Source of the DNA: Nitrosopumilaceae archaeon
Lineage (GTDB): Archaea > Thermoproteota > Nitrososphaeria > Nitrososphaerales > Nitrosopumilaceae
Length of the DNA: 55,162 nucleotides
NCBI GenBank assembly: GCA_022823825.1
Contig: JAJEHG010000036.1
Location: 1 to 55,162 of the forward strand
Direction: 5' to 3'
Positions 14,467-23,640 of the stretch are shown here, piece after piece; positions within the stretch are counted from its first letter, which is position 1, and the number at the start of each line of letters is the position of its first letter. The translations under genes and the position numbers were made by a program. Under the pieces are notes generated by a model, which was given only the letters and a program-made list of their open reading frames with translations, was not told the DNA's origin and searched no databases.

Positions 14467-14988
14467 ATGGCAGTGGCCGACGGTCTCTTGGTGGGGAGGT
14501 TCCAGCCGTTTCATCTGGGGCACATGTCCGCGCTCCGGTTTGCGCTCGGCACGGCGGGCCGGCTCTGGATCGGAATAGGCAGCTCCAACAGGCCCCCGGA
14601 GGCGGCAAACCCGTTTACGGCAGCGGAGCGCAGGGAGATGATACTCTCCTCGGTGGACGCCGGCACGGCTGCGCGCATTACGATATACGACATACCGGAC
14701 GTGGAGAACCACGTCAGGTGGCTTGACCTGATCGACGGGATCGTGCCCCCCTTTGGCGTGGTATTTACAAACGACCGGCTGACGGAGCGCCTCTACTCTG
14801 AGAGGAGGAGTGGCGCCGTCAGGGCAGTCCGAATCCCGTTACTCAACCGGGACGAGCTGTCCGGCACCCGCATCCGGGACATGATCGGGGGCGGGGCCCC
14901 CCCGTCCGACTGGCAGCGGCTTGTCCCGTCAGGGACGCGGGACGTCCTGCGGCGGTGCGACGCTGAGTCGCGCCTGGCGAATCTCTAG
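14467..14988 (+). CDS. nadM: Nicotinamide-nucleotide adenylyltransferase (archaeal NadM type)
   Basis: 173 aa, normal for archaeal NMNAT. GRFQPFHLGH near residue 10 contains the HxGH nucleotidyltransferase motif. The second signature, SGTRIRDMI (~135), replaces bacterial ISxTxIR. The enzyme adenylates NMN to NAD+ in the cytoplasm. ATG at 14467 follows a CTTTTTTTA element by about 20 nt. The reading frame extends upstream to a GTG at 14410, but that would overlap the promoter. It follows the helicase gene by about 80 bp on the same strand. Confidence 0.92.
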   Translation: MAVADGLLVGRFQPFHLGHMSALRFALGTAGRLWIGIGSSNRPPEAANPFTAAERREMILSSVDAGTAARITIYDIPDVENHVRWLDLIDGIVPPFGVVFTNDRLTERLYSERRSGAVRAVRIPLLNRDELSGTRIRDMIGGGAPPSDWQRLVPSGTRDVLRRCDAESRLANL

Positions 14989-15022
14989 TTATAAATAAAG
15001 CAGGACGGCATTCAGAGCAAAC

Positions 15023-16168
15023 ATGGAATATCTGGCGATGCTTCCGGGCCCCACAAACGTACCCAACAGGGTCATGAGGGCCATGCTGGCGCCCATGATA
15101 AACCACCGCAGCGACGACTTTGTAGAACTGTACACGGACGTAATATCAAAGACCCAGCAGGTGTTCGAGACCACGAACGACGTGGTCGCCCTCTCCGCGT
15201 CCGGAACCGGGGCCGTCGAGGCGGGCGTCGTCAACCTGGTCAAAAAGGACGACAAGGTGATCATACCGGTAAACGGCGAGTTCTCAAGCAGGCTGGCCCA
15301 GCTCATCGAGGGGCAGGGCGCAAACGTGGTAAGGCTGGAGACGCCGCCGGGGCAGAACGCAACGTTTGAGCAGGTGAGGGAGGCCTTTGACAACAACCCC
15401 GACGTAAAGGCGTTCTACGTGGTGCACAACGAGACCTCGACTGGAACCATGGTCAAGTATCTTGACCGGGTGTCCGACCTGACGTCGAGAAACGACGCGT
15501 TCTACGTGGTGGACTCCGTCTCGCTGCTGGGCGGAGCCGAGCTGCCCGTCGACAAGTGGAACGTAGACGTCTGCATGACGGGCGCGCAAAAGGCGATTGC
15601 GGCGCCGCCCGGCATATCCCCGATATCAGTAAGCCCGAGGGCCAAGAAATACATGATCGAGAACCCGCCAAACACGATGTACTTTAACCTGGCACGCTAC
15701 TTCAAGTACTACGAGGAGTCGAGGCACACCCCGTTCACGCCGGCCCTTCCCCTGCTGCACGCATACAGGGAGGCGCTCTCTATACTGCTGGAGGAGGGAC
15801 TGCCAAACGTGTTCCGGCGCCACCGGACGTGCTCCGACGCGCTGTACTCGGGGCTCAGCGCCATAGGGCTGATCCCGTTTGCAAAGGAGGAGGACAGGTC
15901 GATATCCATAGTGGCATTAAACTATCTGGAGGGGCTGGAGGACAAGACGTTCCGTGACACGCTTGCGGCAAAGTTCAAGGTTCTTGTTGCAGGCGGCTTT
16001 GGCAACCTCAAGGGCAAGGTCTTCAGGGTGGGGTGCATGGGTGAGGTGAGCCCCTACCACGTGATGCGGACCATATCTGCCATATCCTCCACGCTTGCCA
16101 TGATGGGGTACGACACCGACCCGCAGGCCGGGCTAAAGGCGGCCGAAGAAGAGCTAAAGGCGCTCTGA
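15023..16168 (+). CDS. Class V aminotransferase (serine-pyruvate/alanine-glyoxylate type)
   Basis: 381 aa, full length for PLP fold type I class V enzymes. The N-terminal LPGPTNVPNRVMRAM is the substrate-binding start of alanine-glyoxylate/serine-pyruvate transaminases. ALSASGTGAVEA (~57) binds PLP phosphate, YVVDSVSLLGG (~166) carries the PLP Asp, and TGAQKAIAAPPG (~187-198) holds the Schiff-base Lys. Likely substrates are serine or alanine with glyoxylate or pyruvate; exact specificity cannot be told. TTATAAATAAAG at 14989-15000 gives a leaderless ATG at 15023. Confidence 0.9.
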   Translation: MEYLAMLPGPTNVPNRVMRAMLAPMINHRSDDFVELYTDVISKTQQVFETTNDVVALSASGTGAVEAGVVNLVKKDDKVIIPVNGEFSSRLAQLIEGQGANVVRLETPPGQNATFEQVREAFDNNPDVKAFYVVHNETSTGTMVKYLDRVSDLTSRNDAFYVVDSVSLLGGAELPVDKWNVDVCMTGAQKAIAAPPGISPISVSPRAKKYMIENPPNTMYFNLARYFKYYEESRHTPFTPALPLLHAYREALSILLEEGLPNVFRRHRTCSDALYSGLSAIGLIPFAKEEDRSISIVALNYLEGLEDKTFRDTLAAKFKVLVAGGFGNLKGKVFRVGCMGEVSPYHVMRTISAISSTLAMMGYDTDPQAGLKAAEEELKAL

Positions 16169-16302
16169 CGGCGCACGCCGGAGGTGCCCAGCCGGGGGCC
16201 GAGTGACAGCAGCACCGCAAACGGGCGAGCGGCAGCCGTCCGGCGCCACACGGCCACCCGAGCGCGTTTGATTTAATATGTGGAAATTCGAGAGCAGGCA
16301 CG

Positions 16303-17127
16303 TTGACTTTTGAGAAGGGGTCGTTGATTCTAGTAGATTATACGATGCGCGCCAAGGACAGCGACGCCGTCATCGAGACCACCAGCGAGGAGGACGCCAA
16401 GGCCGGCTCGATACACGAGCCCGACGTTTTGTACGTGCCCCGCCTCGTCTCCGTCGGGGAGGCCAACTATCCGGTCCTCAAGGGCTTTGCCGAGGGGCTC
16501 GTGGAGATGTCGGTGGGAGAGAGCAAGGCCATAGAGGTCGGGCCAGAAAAGGCGTGGGGCGCGCGCGACCCGAAGAAGGTGCGCACGTACCCGCAGCGCA
16601 AGCTCGGCAAGGACGCCGACCGCTACTCGGTGGGGGACCACGTGGTCATTGACGACAAGGCGGGCATAATCAGGTTCATGAGCTCCGGCAGGGTGCAGAT
16701 CGACTTTAACCACGTGCACGCCGGCAAGACACTCGTGTATGACGCGACCGTCAAGGCGCTGCTTGACAAGCAGGATGACGTCATTCGCAGCATACTGCTG
16801 GCCAGGCTGAGCATCAAGGAACCAGAGTTTGCGACGGATGCGGACGTCCTCTCGATCACGCTAGCGGGGGAGATACTGGAATCCATGGAGCTGCCTGCCG
16901 CAAAGCGCAGGGTCGCGCGCGACATATTCAAGTTCGTGCCTGATCTGGCTTCCGTGCGGTTCGTGGAGAGCTTTGAGAACAAGGCAAAGGCCGCCGCAGA
17001 GGCGCAGCAGCAGCCTGCTCCCCCAGCCGCCGATGACGCCGCCAGTGGCGATAGTACTGCCGATGACGCCGCCACCACCACCACCCCAGACAGCGATGCC
17101 GACTCCGGTGACAGCAGGGCTGCCTAG
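16303..17127 (+). CDS. SlyD-like FKBP-type peptidyl-prolyl isomerase
   Basis: 274 aa. The SlyD-type layout is clear: LILVDYTMRAKDSDAVIETT strand, LKGFAEGLVEMSVGESKAI flanking the active site, an insert-in-flap chaperone domain (~residues 85-150, including VGDHVVIDD and DFNHVHAGKTLVYDATVKAL), then a C-terminal ~110-residue extension ending in an Ala/Asp/Thr-rich tail. The enzyme isomerises Xaa-Pro bonds and assists folding; archaeal members share this arrangement. The start is TTG at 16303, about 26 nt after GATTTAATATG (16269-16279). The low-complexity tail is typical of high-GC proteins here and has no recognised function. Confidence 0.88.
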   Translation: MTFEKGSLILVDYTMRAKDSDAVIETTSEEDAKAGSIHEPDVLYVPRLVSVGEANYPVLKGFAEGLVEMSVGESKAIEVGPEKAWGARDPKKVRTYPQRKLGKDADRYSVGDHVVIDDKAGIIRFMSSGRVQIDFNHVHAGKTLVYDATVKALLDKQDDVIRSILLARLSIKEPEFATDADVLSITLAGEILESMELPAAKRRVARDIFKFVPDLASVRFVESFENKAKAAAEAQQQPAPPAADDAASGDSTADDAATTTTPDSDADSGDSRAA

Positions 17128-17202
17128 CCACGTTACGTGCCGCCTGCGTCCCTCTGACTGGCCCCATTTTGACATAAATACAGAGGCCGCCCCCGTACTA
17201 CG

Positions 17203-18288
17203 ATGACGGGCAATATGCATACCATGGAACTGCCGCGCCTCATAGAGATAGGAGAGAAGAACCTGGACGGGTTTGGGCGGTTTCTCTGCTCGCTGGCGGG
17301 CGGCGGAGGTTACGGCGCAGCCGACGCCGCGAAAAGGCCCGACGGCATATCCTTGGTGTCCGGCTCCAACGTGCGGCGCATCGTCAAAAAGACGGTCGAG
17401 GGGTCGCTTGAGTCTGCCGGCATCGCATACGTGTGGCACAAGGCAGGCAAGAACAGCCCCGACTCGCTTGACCGCGTACGGGCCGAGATCGAGGAGGACG
17501 GCACCGGGATGGTCGCCGGCATAGGGGGCGGGAGGTCTGTTGACACCGCCAAGATGATCTCGTTTGGCATACGGAAACCGTTTGTCAGCGTGCCCACCGC
17601 CGCGTCCCACGACGGGATGGCAAGCCCGTTTGTCTCCATCAAGAGCGACAGGCCGCACTCGATAGTGGCGTCAGCGCCGCTGGGAGTCTTTGTGGACATC
17701 AGCATAATCAAGAGCGCCCCGCCCGGACTGCTTGCAAGCGGCTGCGGCGATCTGATTGCAAACATCATCGCGGTCCGGGACTGGCAGCTCGGGCACAGGC
17801 GCACCGACGAGTACTATGGGAGGTATGCGGCCGACCTGGCCACTATGAGCGCAATGATGGTAATCGAGAACTCGGCCGAGTTTGCAGAGAAGGGCACGGA
17901 CGCCAGGCTGATCGTCGAGGGGCTGATCAGCGCCGGGGTCGCGTCGTGCATAGCCGGCAGCAGCAGGCCCTGCTCCGGCTCCGAGCACCTGTTCTCCCAC
18001 GCGCTTGACGCGATAGCCCCCGGCGTGGGACTGCACGGCGAAAAGTGCGGGATCGGCTCGATAATGATGGCAAAGCTGCACGGGCAGGACTGGCGCAGGA
18101 TTGCAAGGGCCCTGAGGGACGTGGGGGCCCCCACTACCGCGGAGCAGGTGGGGCTTGACGCGGACCGCATAGTAAAGGCACTGTGCATGGCGCAGGGGCT
18201 CAGGCCGGAGCGCTATACCATACTGTCCGAGTCGGAGATGACCCCGAGAAGGGCGCTGAGCCTGGCAAAGAGCACCGGAGTCATATGA
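17203..18288 (+). CDS. egsA: sn-glycerol-1-phosphate dehydrogenase
   Basis: 361 aa. The archaeal enzyme reduces dihydroxyacetone phosphate to sn-glycerol-1-phosphate, the backbone of ether lipids. The iron-alcohol-dehydrogenase-like fold shows IGGGRSVDTAKMISF (NAD(P) binding, ~106-120), VPTAASHDGMASPFVS (~130-145), and metal-site His in HLFSHALD and GLHGEKCGIG. An Asp/Glu set between them completes the zinc site. GACATAAATACA (17169-17180) gives a leaderless ATG at 17203; a second Met at residue 5 or 8 could serve. This gene is a strong marker that the genome is archaeal. Confidence 0.94.
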   Translation: MTGNMHTMELPRLIEIGEKNLDGFGRFLCSLAGGGGYGAADAAKRPDGISLVSGSNVRRIVKKTVEGSLESAGIAYVWHKAGKNSPDSLDRVRAEIEEDGTGMVAGIGGGRSVDTAKMISFGIRKPFVSVPTAASHDGMASPFVSIKSDRPHSIVASAPLGVFVDISIIKSAPPGLLASGCGDLIANIIAVRDWQLGHRRTDEYYGRYAADLATMSAMMVIENSAEFAEKGTDARLIVEGLISAGVASCIAGSSRPCSGSEHLFSHALDAIAPGVGLHGEKCGIGSIMMAKLHGQDWRRIARALRDVGAPTTAEQVGLDADRIVKALCMAQGLRPERYTILSESEMTPRRALSLAKSTGVI

Positions 18289-18519
18289 GCCGGGGCCGGG
18301 GCCGGCGCAGCGATCAGGCCGCTACGGAATCAGGCACGGTCCGCGCAAGCCCCCGCCTGCCGCGGGCGTGTGTCTGCGGGGCTTGGCGGGCTCTGTCAAT
18401 CGGTGACCTGAGATGCATTAACCCAAGCTTTATTTGGAATCCGACGCAGACGAAAGCCATGGGCATGCACCGGCATTGGATGTAAGCAAACGGAGTTATG
18501 GTTTACGGGTGCGCGTAGG

Positions 18520-19053
18520 TTGAGGACGAGGTGGGTTGACCGGTTCATAATAACCGCGATAGTTCAAGGGGCAGTGATTACCGGGATGGCTCTGGCCATT
18601 GTCGGGGTGCAGGTGACATACGCCAACGTGAATATAATCCAGCACCTGTCACTGTCATTTGAAGGGGCCGCCAAGTGGTTCTTTCTGGGGATAGTGTTTC
18701 ACTTGATCGTCATAATTGCAATAGCAGTCACCGCGTTGTTTTACAGCCACTTGGAGATCACCCTCAAAAAAAAGTTCTCACGTGCGTCAAATACACTGGC
18801 TGCCATACATCTAATCGGGATGAACGTCGGCGGCGCCGGGGCCATGATGATCATGACGTTTGCGGGCCTTGCAGGAAGCGGGCTGCTGGACGTGTTTGCC
18901 ACGGGGAAACCAGGCCCACAGTCCCCCGCAATCATGGATTCGTTTGTAGAGCCAATCGGCGGGTTTGTCGCGCTTTTGGCAGTCGGCGTCATATGTGGCG
19001 GCTTTTGCTTCATGCTGGCATATAGGAGCAGTCCAGAAGGGGCGGCATCCTAG
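18520..19053 (+). CDS. Four-helix membrane protein, unknown function
   Basis: 177 aa with four helices (IITAIVQGAVITGMALAIVG; WFFLGIVFHLIVIIAIAVTA; AIHLIGMNVGGAGAMMIMTF; GFVALLAVGVICGGFCFMLA). His residues within helices 2 and 3 (FHLIV, AIHLIG) could be ligands, but this is speculative. The start is TTG at 18520 preceded by a weak TATA-like GGTTTACG at leaderless distance. It is more AT-rich than its neighbours. No family recognised; probably a lineage-specific thaumarchaeal membrane protein. The 231 bp upstream hold no gene that I can support. Confidence 0.6.
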   Translation: MRTRWVDRFIITAIVQGAVITGMALAIVGVQVTYANVNIIQHLSLSFEGAAKWFFLGIVFHLIVIIAIAVTALFYSHLEITLKKKFSRASNTLAAIHLIGMNVGGAGAMMIMTFAGLAGSGLLDVFATGKPGPQSPAIMDSFVEPIGGFVALLAVGVICGGFCFMLAYRSSPEGAAS

Positions 19054-19241
19054 CGCCCTAGGCTGACGGCGCCGGACACGGATCCAACGCGGCGCCGATC
19101 TGTCCTAAAATGTAGATGGGATGCATTACTGCACTGACTTGCCCGGCAAGTGGTTCCGGCTTTATGTGCCTATGTATGATCATATCAAATGTCGATAGTG
19201 TGAGTAGTTCCGCCTAAGGGGACACATTTCCGTCTGCTGGC

Positions 19242-19934
19242 TTGGCGGATAGTTATTTAAAAGGCCAAAACGTGCACGAGACAGGTGCTTTTTTGTCAAG
19301 GGCCAACATTGAAAACAAGATACTGCATGGTACCACTACAGTGGGCATCAGGGCCAGTGACGGGGTGGTGCTCTGCGCAGACATGAGGGCCTCGGCAGGC
19401 TATTTCATTGCAAACAACAACACCATGAAGATCCAAAAGATAGACGACCACGCCGGGCTGACCCTTGCCGGCGGCGTGGCCGACGCCCAGAACATAGTGG
19501 ACATACTGAGGTACCACGCCGGGCTGCACAGGGTGGAGAGGGACGGCGCCCCCATCAGGATAAACTCGCTTGCCCGACTCTGCTCGCTGATATTCCACCA
19601 GAACCGCGGCTATCCGTTCATCGCGGACATACTGGTGGGCGGATACGACGGCTCGGAGGGGCCGGCGCTCTTCAACATAGACATGTTCGGCTCCGTCGAG
19701 CCAAAGCCGTACGTTACTACGGGCAGCGGCTCGCCCGTCGCGTACGGGCTGCTGGAGGACGAGTATTCGCCGGACATTACGGTGTCGGAGGCCAAGACGA
19801 TCGCCCTCAGGGCGGTCAGGGCCGCGATAGTGAGAAACATCGGGACGGGCGACGGAATCAACCTGGCCGTGATGGACAGCGGCGGGTTCCGGCTCCTGAC
19901 CGACGAGCAGAAAAAGGCAGTAATCAAACTCTAG
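19242..19934 (+). CDS. psmB: Proteasome beta subunit
   Basis: 230 aa. A ~30-residue propeptide ends at HG, and self-cleavage exposes Thr31 of TTTVGIRASDGVVLCADMRA, the catalytic N-terminal threonine; Asp, Lys (MKIQKIDDHAG) and Ser (GSGSPVAYGLLE) of the active site follow. It forms the inner rings of the 20S proteasome. The start is TTG at 19242; no in-frame ATG lies nearer. Its stop is 7 bp from the aCPSF1 start, so the two are very probably cotranscribed. Confidence 0.95.
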   Translation: MADSYLKGQNVHETGAFLSRANIENKILHGTTTVGIRASDGVVLCADMRASAGYFIANNNTMKIQKIDDHAGLTLAGGVADAQNIVDILRYHAGLHRVERDGAPIRINSLARLCSLIFHQNRGYPFIADILVGGYDGSEGPALFNIDMFGSVEPKPYVTTGSGSPVAYGLLEDEYSPDITVSEAKTIALRAVRAAIVRNIGTGDGINLAVMDSGGFRLLTDEQKKAVIKL

Positions 19935-19941
19935 TGATATA

Positions 19942-21888
19942 ATGCAAAGAAGGCAACAGTCACCACCCAGGGAACCGCCCCCGAGCAGCCAGAGCATCAT
20001 GGCGACCATCCTGCAGAGCATACCCAAGGACGCGAACGTCACGAAGATCGAGTACGAGGGGCCGCGCATCGCGCTGTATACCAACACGCCGCGGTTTCTG
20101 ATGGAGAACAGCGAGCGCATCTCGAGGCTGGTCAACGTCATAAAGAAGCGCATCGTAATCAGGACCACGGACTCCATACGCAAGCCCGAGGACGAGGCCC
20201 GCAAGATGATAGCCCAGTGCGTCCCGGAGGAGGCCGGGCTCCAGGGCACGATATTTGACACCGCCACCGGCGAGGTCTCCATAGAGGCAAAGCGCCCCTG
20301 GCTCCTGCAGCGCAACGCGAAGGAGTTTGACCACACGGACGTGACCGAGAAGATCGGGTGGCGGCTGCGCATACGCAAGTCCACCACCATACAGTCGCGC
20401 ACGGTGCAGATGATAAACGCCACGCTAAAGCAGTCGTCGGCAGAGCGCAGCAGGCAGCTAAAGCAGGTCGGCGACGAGATATTCAGGCCCCGCCTCTCGC
20501 AGCGCACCGAGGTTACGCTGCATACGCTCGGCGGCTTCGGGCAGGTGGGGCGCTCCTGCATGCTCTTGTCCACGCCGGAGAGCAAGATACTGCTTGACTG
20601 CGGGATCAACCCCGGCGCCCGCTCGCCGATGGACGCGTATCCGAGGCTCGACTCGCTTGCCATGACCCTAGACGACCTAGACGCCGTGGTGATCGGGCAC
20701 GCACACCTCGACCACACGGGATTCCTGCCCGTGCTGTGCAAGTACGGGTACAGGGGCCCCATCTACTGCACCGAGCCCACCCTGCCCATGATGAACCTGA
20801 TACAGCTCGACGCGATCAAGGTGGCGTCGGCGCAGGGGCGCCTGCCGATATACTCCGAGCGCGACGTAAAGCAGGTCATGCGGCAGGCAATCACGCTCCC
20901 GTACGGGACAGTCACCGACATCTCGCCGGACATAAAGCTGGTCCTTGCAAACGCGGGGCACATACTTGGGTCGGCCCTGTGCCACTTCCACATCGGGAAC
21001 GGCGAGCACAACTTTGTGTACTCTGGCGACCTAAAGTTCGGCAAGTCCATACTGTTCGAGGCGGCCGACTACCGGTTCCCGCGCGCCGAGACCCTGCTGA
21101 TAGAGAGCACGTACGGCCTGCGCGAGGACGTGCAGCCGAGCAGGCAGGAGGTCGAGTCCGCGTTCATCAACGCCGTGAACAACACGCTTGCCGACGGGGG
21201 CAAGGTGCTCATACCGATACCGGCCGTGGGGCGCGCCCAGGAGATAATGATGGTCATAGACCACTACATGAAGTCCGGCGAGATGGTCGAGGCGCCCGTC
21301 TTCACGGAGGGGATGATATCGGAGGCCTCGGCGATACACGAGTCGTACCCCGAGTATTTGGCGCGCGAGCTAAAGCAGAAGATACTGGAGACCGACGACA
21401 ACCCGTTTGACTCGGAGTACTTTACCAACATAGAGCACTCCGACGACAGGGACGAGCCTCTCCGCGAGGACTCGCCGTGCATCATACTCGCCACGTCGGG
21501 GATGCTCGAGGGCGGGCCCGTGCTTGAATACTTTAGGAACATAGCGCCGGGCAAGAACAACAAGATGCTCTTCGTCTCCTACCAGGTCAACGGCACCATG
21601 GGCCGCCGCGTCCTCGACGGCTCGAGGCAGGTCACGATGGTGGGCAGGGGCGGCAAGGTCGAGGTGGTGAACATAGACTGCAGCGTCGAGAAGCTCGACG
21701 GGTTCAGCGGGCACAGCGACTACAACCAGCTGATGGCGTTCGTGCAGCGCCTGCGCCCCAAGCTGAGGAGGGTGCTTGTAAACCACGGCGAGCGCAAAAA
21801 GTCCGAGAACCTGGCGACCAGCATACGCCGCAGCTTTAGGCTGCCTGCGCACAACCCGCAGATACAAGAGTCGATCAGGCTATTTTAG
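19942..21888 (+). CDS. fttA: KH-domain beta-CASP ribonuclease aCPSF1 (FttA)
   Basis: 648 aa, full length. N-terminal KH-type domains (residues ~20-175; NVTKIEYEGPRIALYTNTP) precede a metallo-beta-lactamase core with GGFGQVGRSCML, motif HAHLDHTG (~252) and LANAGHILGSALCHF, then a beta-CASP domain and the C-terminal GFSGHSDYNQL. The family is the archaeal homologue of CPSF73 and acts as the 3'-end endonuclease and transcription termination factor. It starts 7 bp after psmB. Its 3' end overlaps the convergent SepF-like gene by 9 bp. Confidence 0.95.
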   Translation: MQRRQQSPPREPPPSSQSIMATILQSIPKDANVTKIEYEGPRIALYTNTPRFLMENSERISRLVNVIKKRIVIRTTDSIRKPEDEARKMIAQCVPEEAGLQGTIFDTATGEVSIEAKRPWLLQRNAKEFDHTDVTEKIGWRLRIRKSTTIQSRTVQMINATLKQSSAERSRQLKQVGDEIFRPRLSQRTEVTLHTLGGFGQVGRSCMLLSTPESKILLDCGINPGARSPMDAYPRLDSLAMTLDDLDAVVIGHAHLDHTGFLPVLCKYGYRGPIYCTEPTLPMMNLIQLDAIKVASAQGRLPIYSERDVKQVMRQAITLPYGTVTDISPDIKLVLANAGHILGSALCHFHIGNGEHNFVYSGDLKFGKSILFEAADYRFPRAETLLIESTYGLREDVQPSRQEVESAFINAVNNTLADGGKVLIPIPAVGRAQEIMMVIDHYMKSGEMVEAPVFTEGMISEASAIHESYPEYLARELKQKILETDDNPFDSEYFTNIEHSDDRDEPLREDSPCIILATSGMLEGGPVLEYFRNIAPGKNNKMLFVSYQVNGTMGRRVLDGSRQVTMVGRGGKVEVVNIDCSVEKLDGFSGHSDYNQLMAFVQRLRPKLRRVLVNHGERKKSENLATSIRRSFRLPAHNPQIQESIRLF

Positions 21889-22167
21889 GTCGTACTCGGG
21901 CTTCCAGATCTTTATGCCGGCCGGCGCCACTATGATGCGCTCCTCGCCCAGCCTTGCAATGTCGGCCCCGGCCGCCTTTGCCACGGCGTACAGCTCCTCG
22001 ACGGTGCCCCGCAGCTGCGCCACGTCCTTTTGCGCCAGCGGCGTGACGCGCAGTATCAGTATCATGTCCCTCTTGATGTCCTCCTTGATGCCGTGTATGT
22101 CGCTTGGGTCCCTTATGGTCATCGCCTTGAGGTACGTGGGGCTGTCATGCTTTTGCACACTCTTCAA
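21880..22167 (-). CDS. SepF-like (DUF552) protein
   Basis: 95 aa matching the SepF core: LKAMTIRDPSDIHGIKEDIK, then MILILRVTPLAQKD and GADIARLGEERIIVAPAGIKIW. SepF bridges FtsZ to the membrane in bacteria and many archaea. Here the N-terminal amphipathic membrane-binding helix and linker usual in SepF are absent or very short, so membrane anchoring is doubtful. The start is TTG at 22167, with a TATA-like element near 22193-22200 (CATATAAAG on this strand) at leaderless spacing. Thaumarchaeota divide mainly with Cdv/ESCRT proteins, so the role may differ from FtsZ anchoring. Confidence 0.78.
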   Translation of the reverse strand: MKSVQKHDSPTYLKAMTIRDPSDIHGIKEDIKRDMILILRVTPLAQKDVAQLRGTVEELYAVAKAAGADIARLGEERIIVAPAGIKIWKPEYDLK

Positions 22168-22237
22168 TTACATCCTCTCACTCAAAAACTTTCTTTATAT
22201 GCAAAGCTGTGCATGTCGTACCTGCCTGCCTGACGCA

Positions 22238-23419
22238 TTATTTAATCCTGAACCTGGCGTACGACTCGTCTGTCGCCGGTGCCACGTGTACGACGTGCTC
22301 TGCTGCTGTCGCCGCCGCCGAGTCGCCGCCGCCTTCCCTGCCGCCGCGCACCCTCCTGACGGTTACTGCCCCCTCTGCGTTTTTGTCCTTTGGCGCGTCA
22401 GAGTACCGCAGCGTGATGGACGCGGCAAGCGATACGTGGTAGTCAGTTATTGTGCTGCCCCCGTCGCCGCCGCCCGAGTCGCCGCGTATGACCGACACGG
22501 GCCCCATGTGGTCCCTTGCCTCCAGGAGCACGTCGCCCGGCAGCGCTAGCGCGGCTATGACCCCGTTCTCGTCCTTGTTGCGGCCAGTCACAAGCTTTGT
22601 CATCTCGTCAAACCTAAAGTGCCTGCCGACCTTTAGCAGGTCGATGTCGTTTATGGTCGGCGTCTCCGTGTGGTCAAACAGGTCCCTGGTCTTGCGGCCA
22701 AACTGCGGGTCGGTCAGCAGGCATCCGCCGCCGGCGTTGGGCGGATCCTCTATCGCGTACTGCTCGGCCATCCTCAGCTGGGCCCTTCTCGTGCGGCCCC
22801 TTATCGTTCCCATGTCCTCGCGCCTTATGAGGCCGTCCCTCTCGGGGTCGGTTGCGGGAAGCAGCGCGGCCGAGAGGGGCCTTACGATCTTGCCCTCCAG
22901 GCGCGACTCCTTTTCTATCGTCCTTAGCGCGGGGCCGTGCTGGCTCATGGGCCTCTGGCCCAAAACCTCGCCTGATATCACAAACTCGGCGCCGATCTCC
23001 TCCATGCGCTTTTTTGCGGCCCCGAACATCATCGCGCGGCAGTCTATGCACGGGTTGAACCCGGCCCCCCTCCCGTACTTGGGGTTCTTTAGCATCTCGA
23101 CGTACTCGTCGCCCAGGTATACGGTCTTGAGGTCCACGTTGAGGTCGTCGGCCCTCTCCCTGATCTCAAAGCCGCATCCCCTGCCGCAGTCAAAGTCGCA
23201 AAAGGGCGTCTTGATGGCCACGGCCGAGACCTCGAACCCCCGCTCCTGCATCATTCTGACTGCCAGCTGGCTGTCAAGGCCCCCCGAGAGCAGGGCTACC
23301 ACCTTCTTCTTCTTTTCCTCCTTGCCCCCGCTCTCTCCTGCGCGTGGATCATATCCTGCGGGGCTTGCGCCGTCGCCGCTGTTGTCGCCACCGCGCCTTG
23401 CCGTCATCATGCCTGACAT
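22238..23419 (-). CDS. PP-loop ATP pyrophosphatase, tRNA-thiolation type (MnmA/ThiI-like)
   Basis: 393 aa. LLSGGLDSQLAVRMM (~residues 40-54) is the PP-loop that activates a base by adenylation. Downstream are NPCIDCRAMMFGAAKKRM with a CxxC pair, GEVLGQRPMSQH, and AGGGCLLTDPQFGRK, as in archaeal/thermophile relatives annotated as tRNA thiouridylation proteins. Cys-rich CDFDCGRGCGF may bind a metal or an Fe-S cluster. It probably inserts sulfur into a tRNA uridine; position and sulfur donor are unknown. The start at 23419 (MSGMMTARR) is chosen from TGTATAAG at 23441-23448. The last 60 residues are low-complexity. Confidence 0.75.
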   Translation of the reverse strand: MSGMMTARRGGDNSGDGASPAGYDPRAGESGGKEEKKKKVVALLSGGLDSQLAVRMMQERGFEVSAVAIKTPFCDFDCGRGCGFEIRERADDLNVDLKTVYLGDEYVEMLKNPKYGRGAGFNPCIDCRAMMFGAAKKRMEEIGAEFVISGEVLGQRPMSQHGPALRTIEKESRLEGKIVRPLSAALLPATDPERDGLIRREDMGTIRGRTRRAQLRMAEQYAIEDPPNAGGGCLLTDPQFGRKTRDLFDHTETPTINDIDLLKVGRHFRFDEMTKLVTGRNKDENGVIAALALPGDVLLEARDHMGPVSVIRGDSGGGDGGSTITDYHVSLAASITLRYSDAPKDKNAEGAVTVRRVRGGREGGGDSAAATAAEHVVHVAPATDESYARFRIK

Positions 23420-23640
23420 GCATGCGCGACATACCGGCCCCTTATACAGACTTTGGTTTTCCAATTGTATGGGCTCAGGTGGACGCATCCCACGAATCGT
23501 GCAATATGCGAAGGGCCGTCTCAACATGCCGCTACGATGGAGGCAGAAGGCACCGTCGTTGCAGTCTGCACCGGCCACTCGACGCGTTACGGGCAGTCGG
23601 GCCGCGCTAACTCATATGACACCTCCAGTTGATTGCGGAT

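Noticed and set aside
19296-20762. 488-codon open frame on the minus strand opposite psmB and fttA
   Set aside because: It is the complement of two unmistakable genes. Its protein has no recognisable domains and it arises from high GC with few stops.
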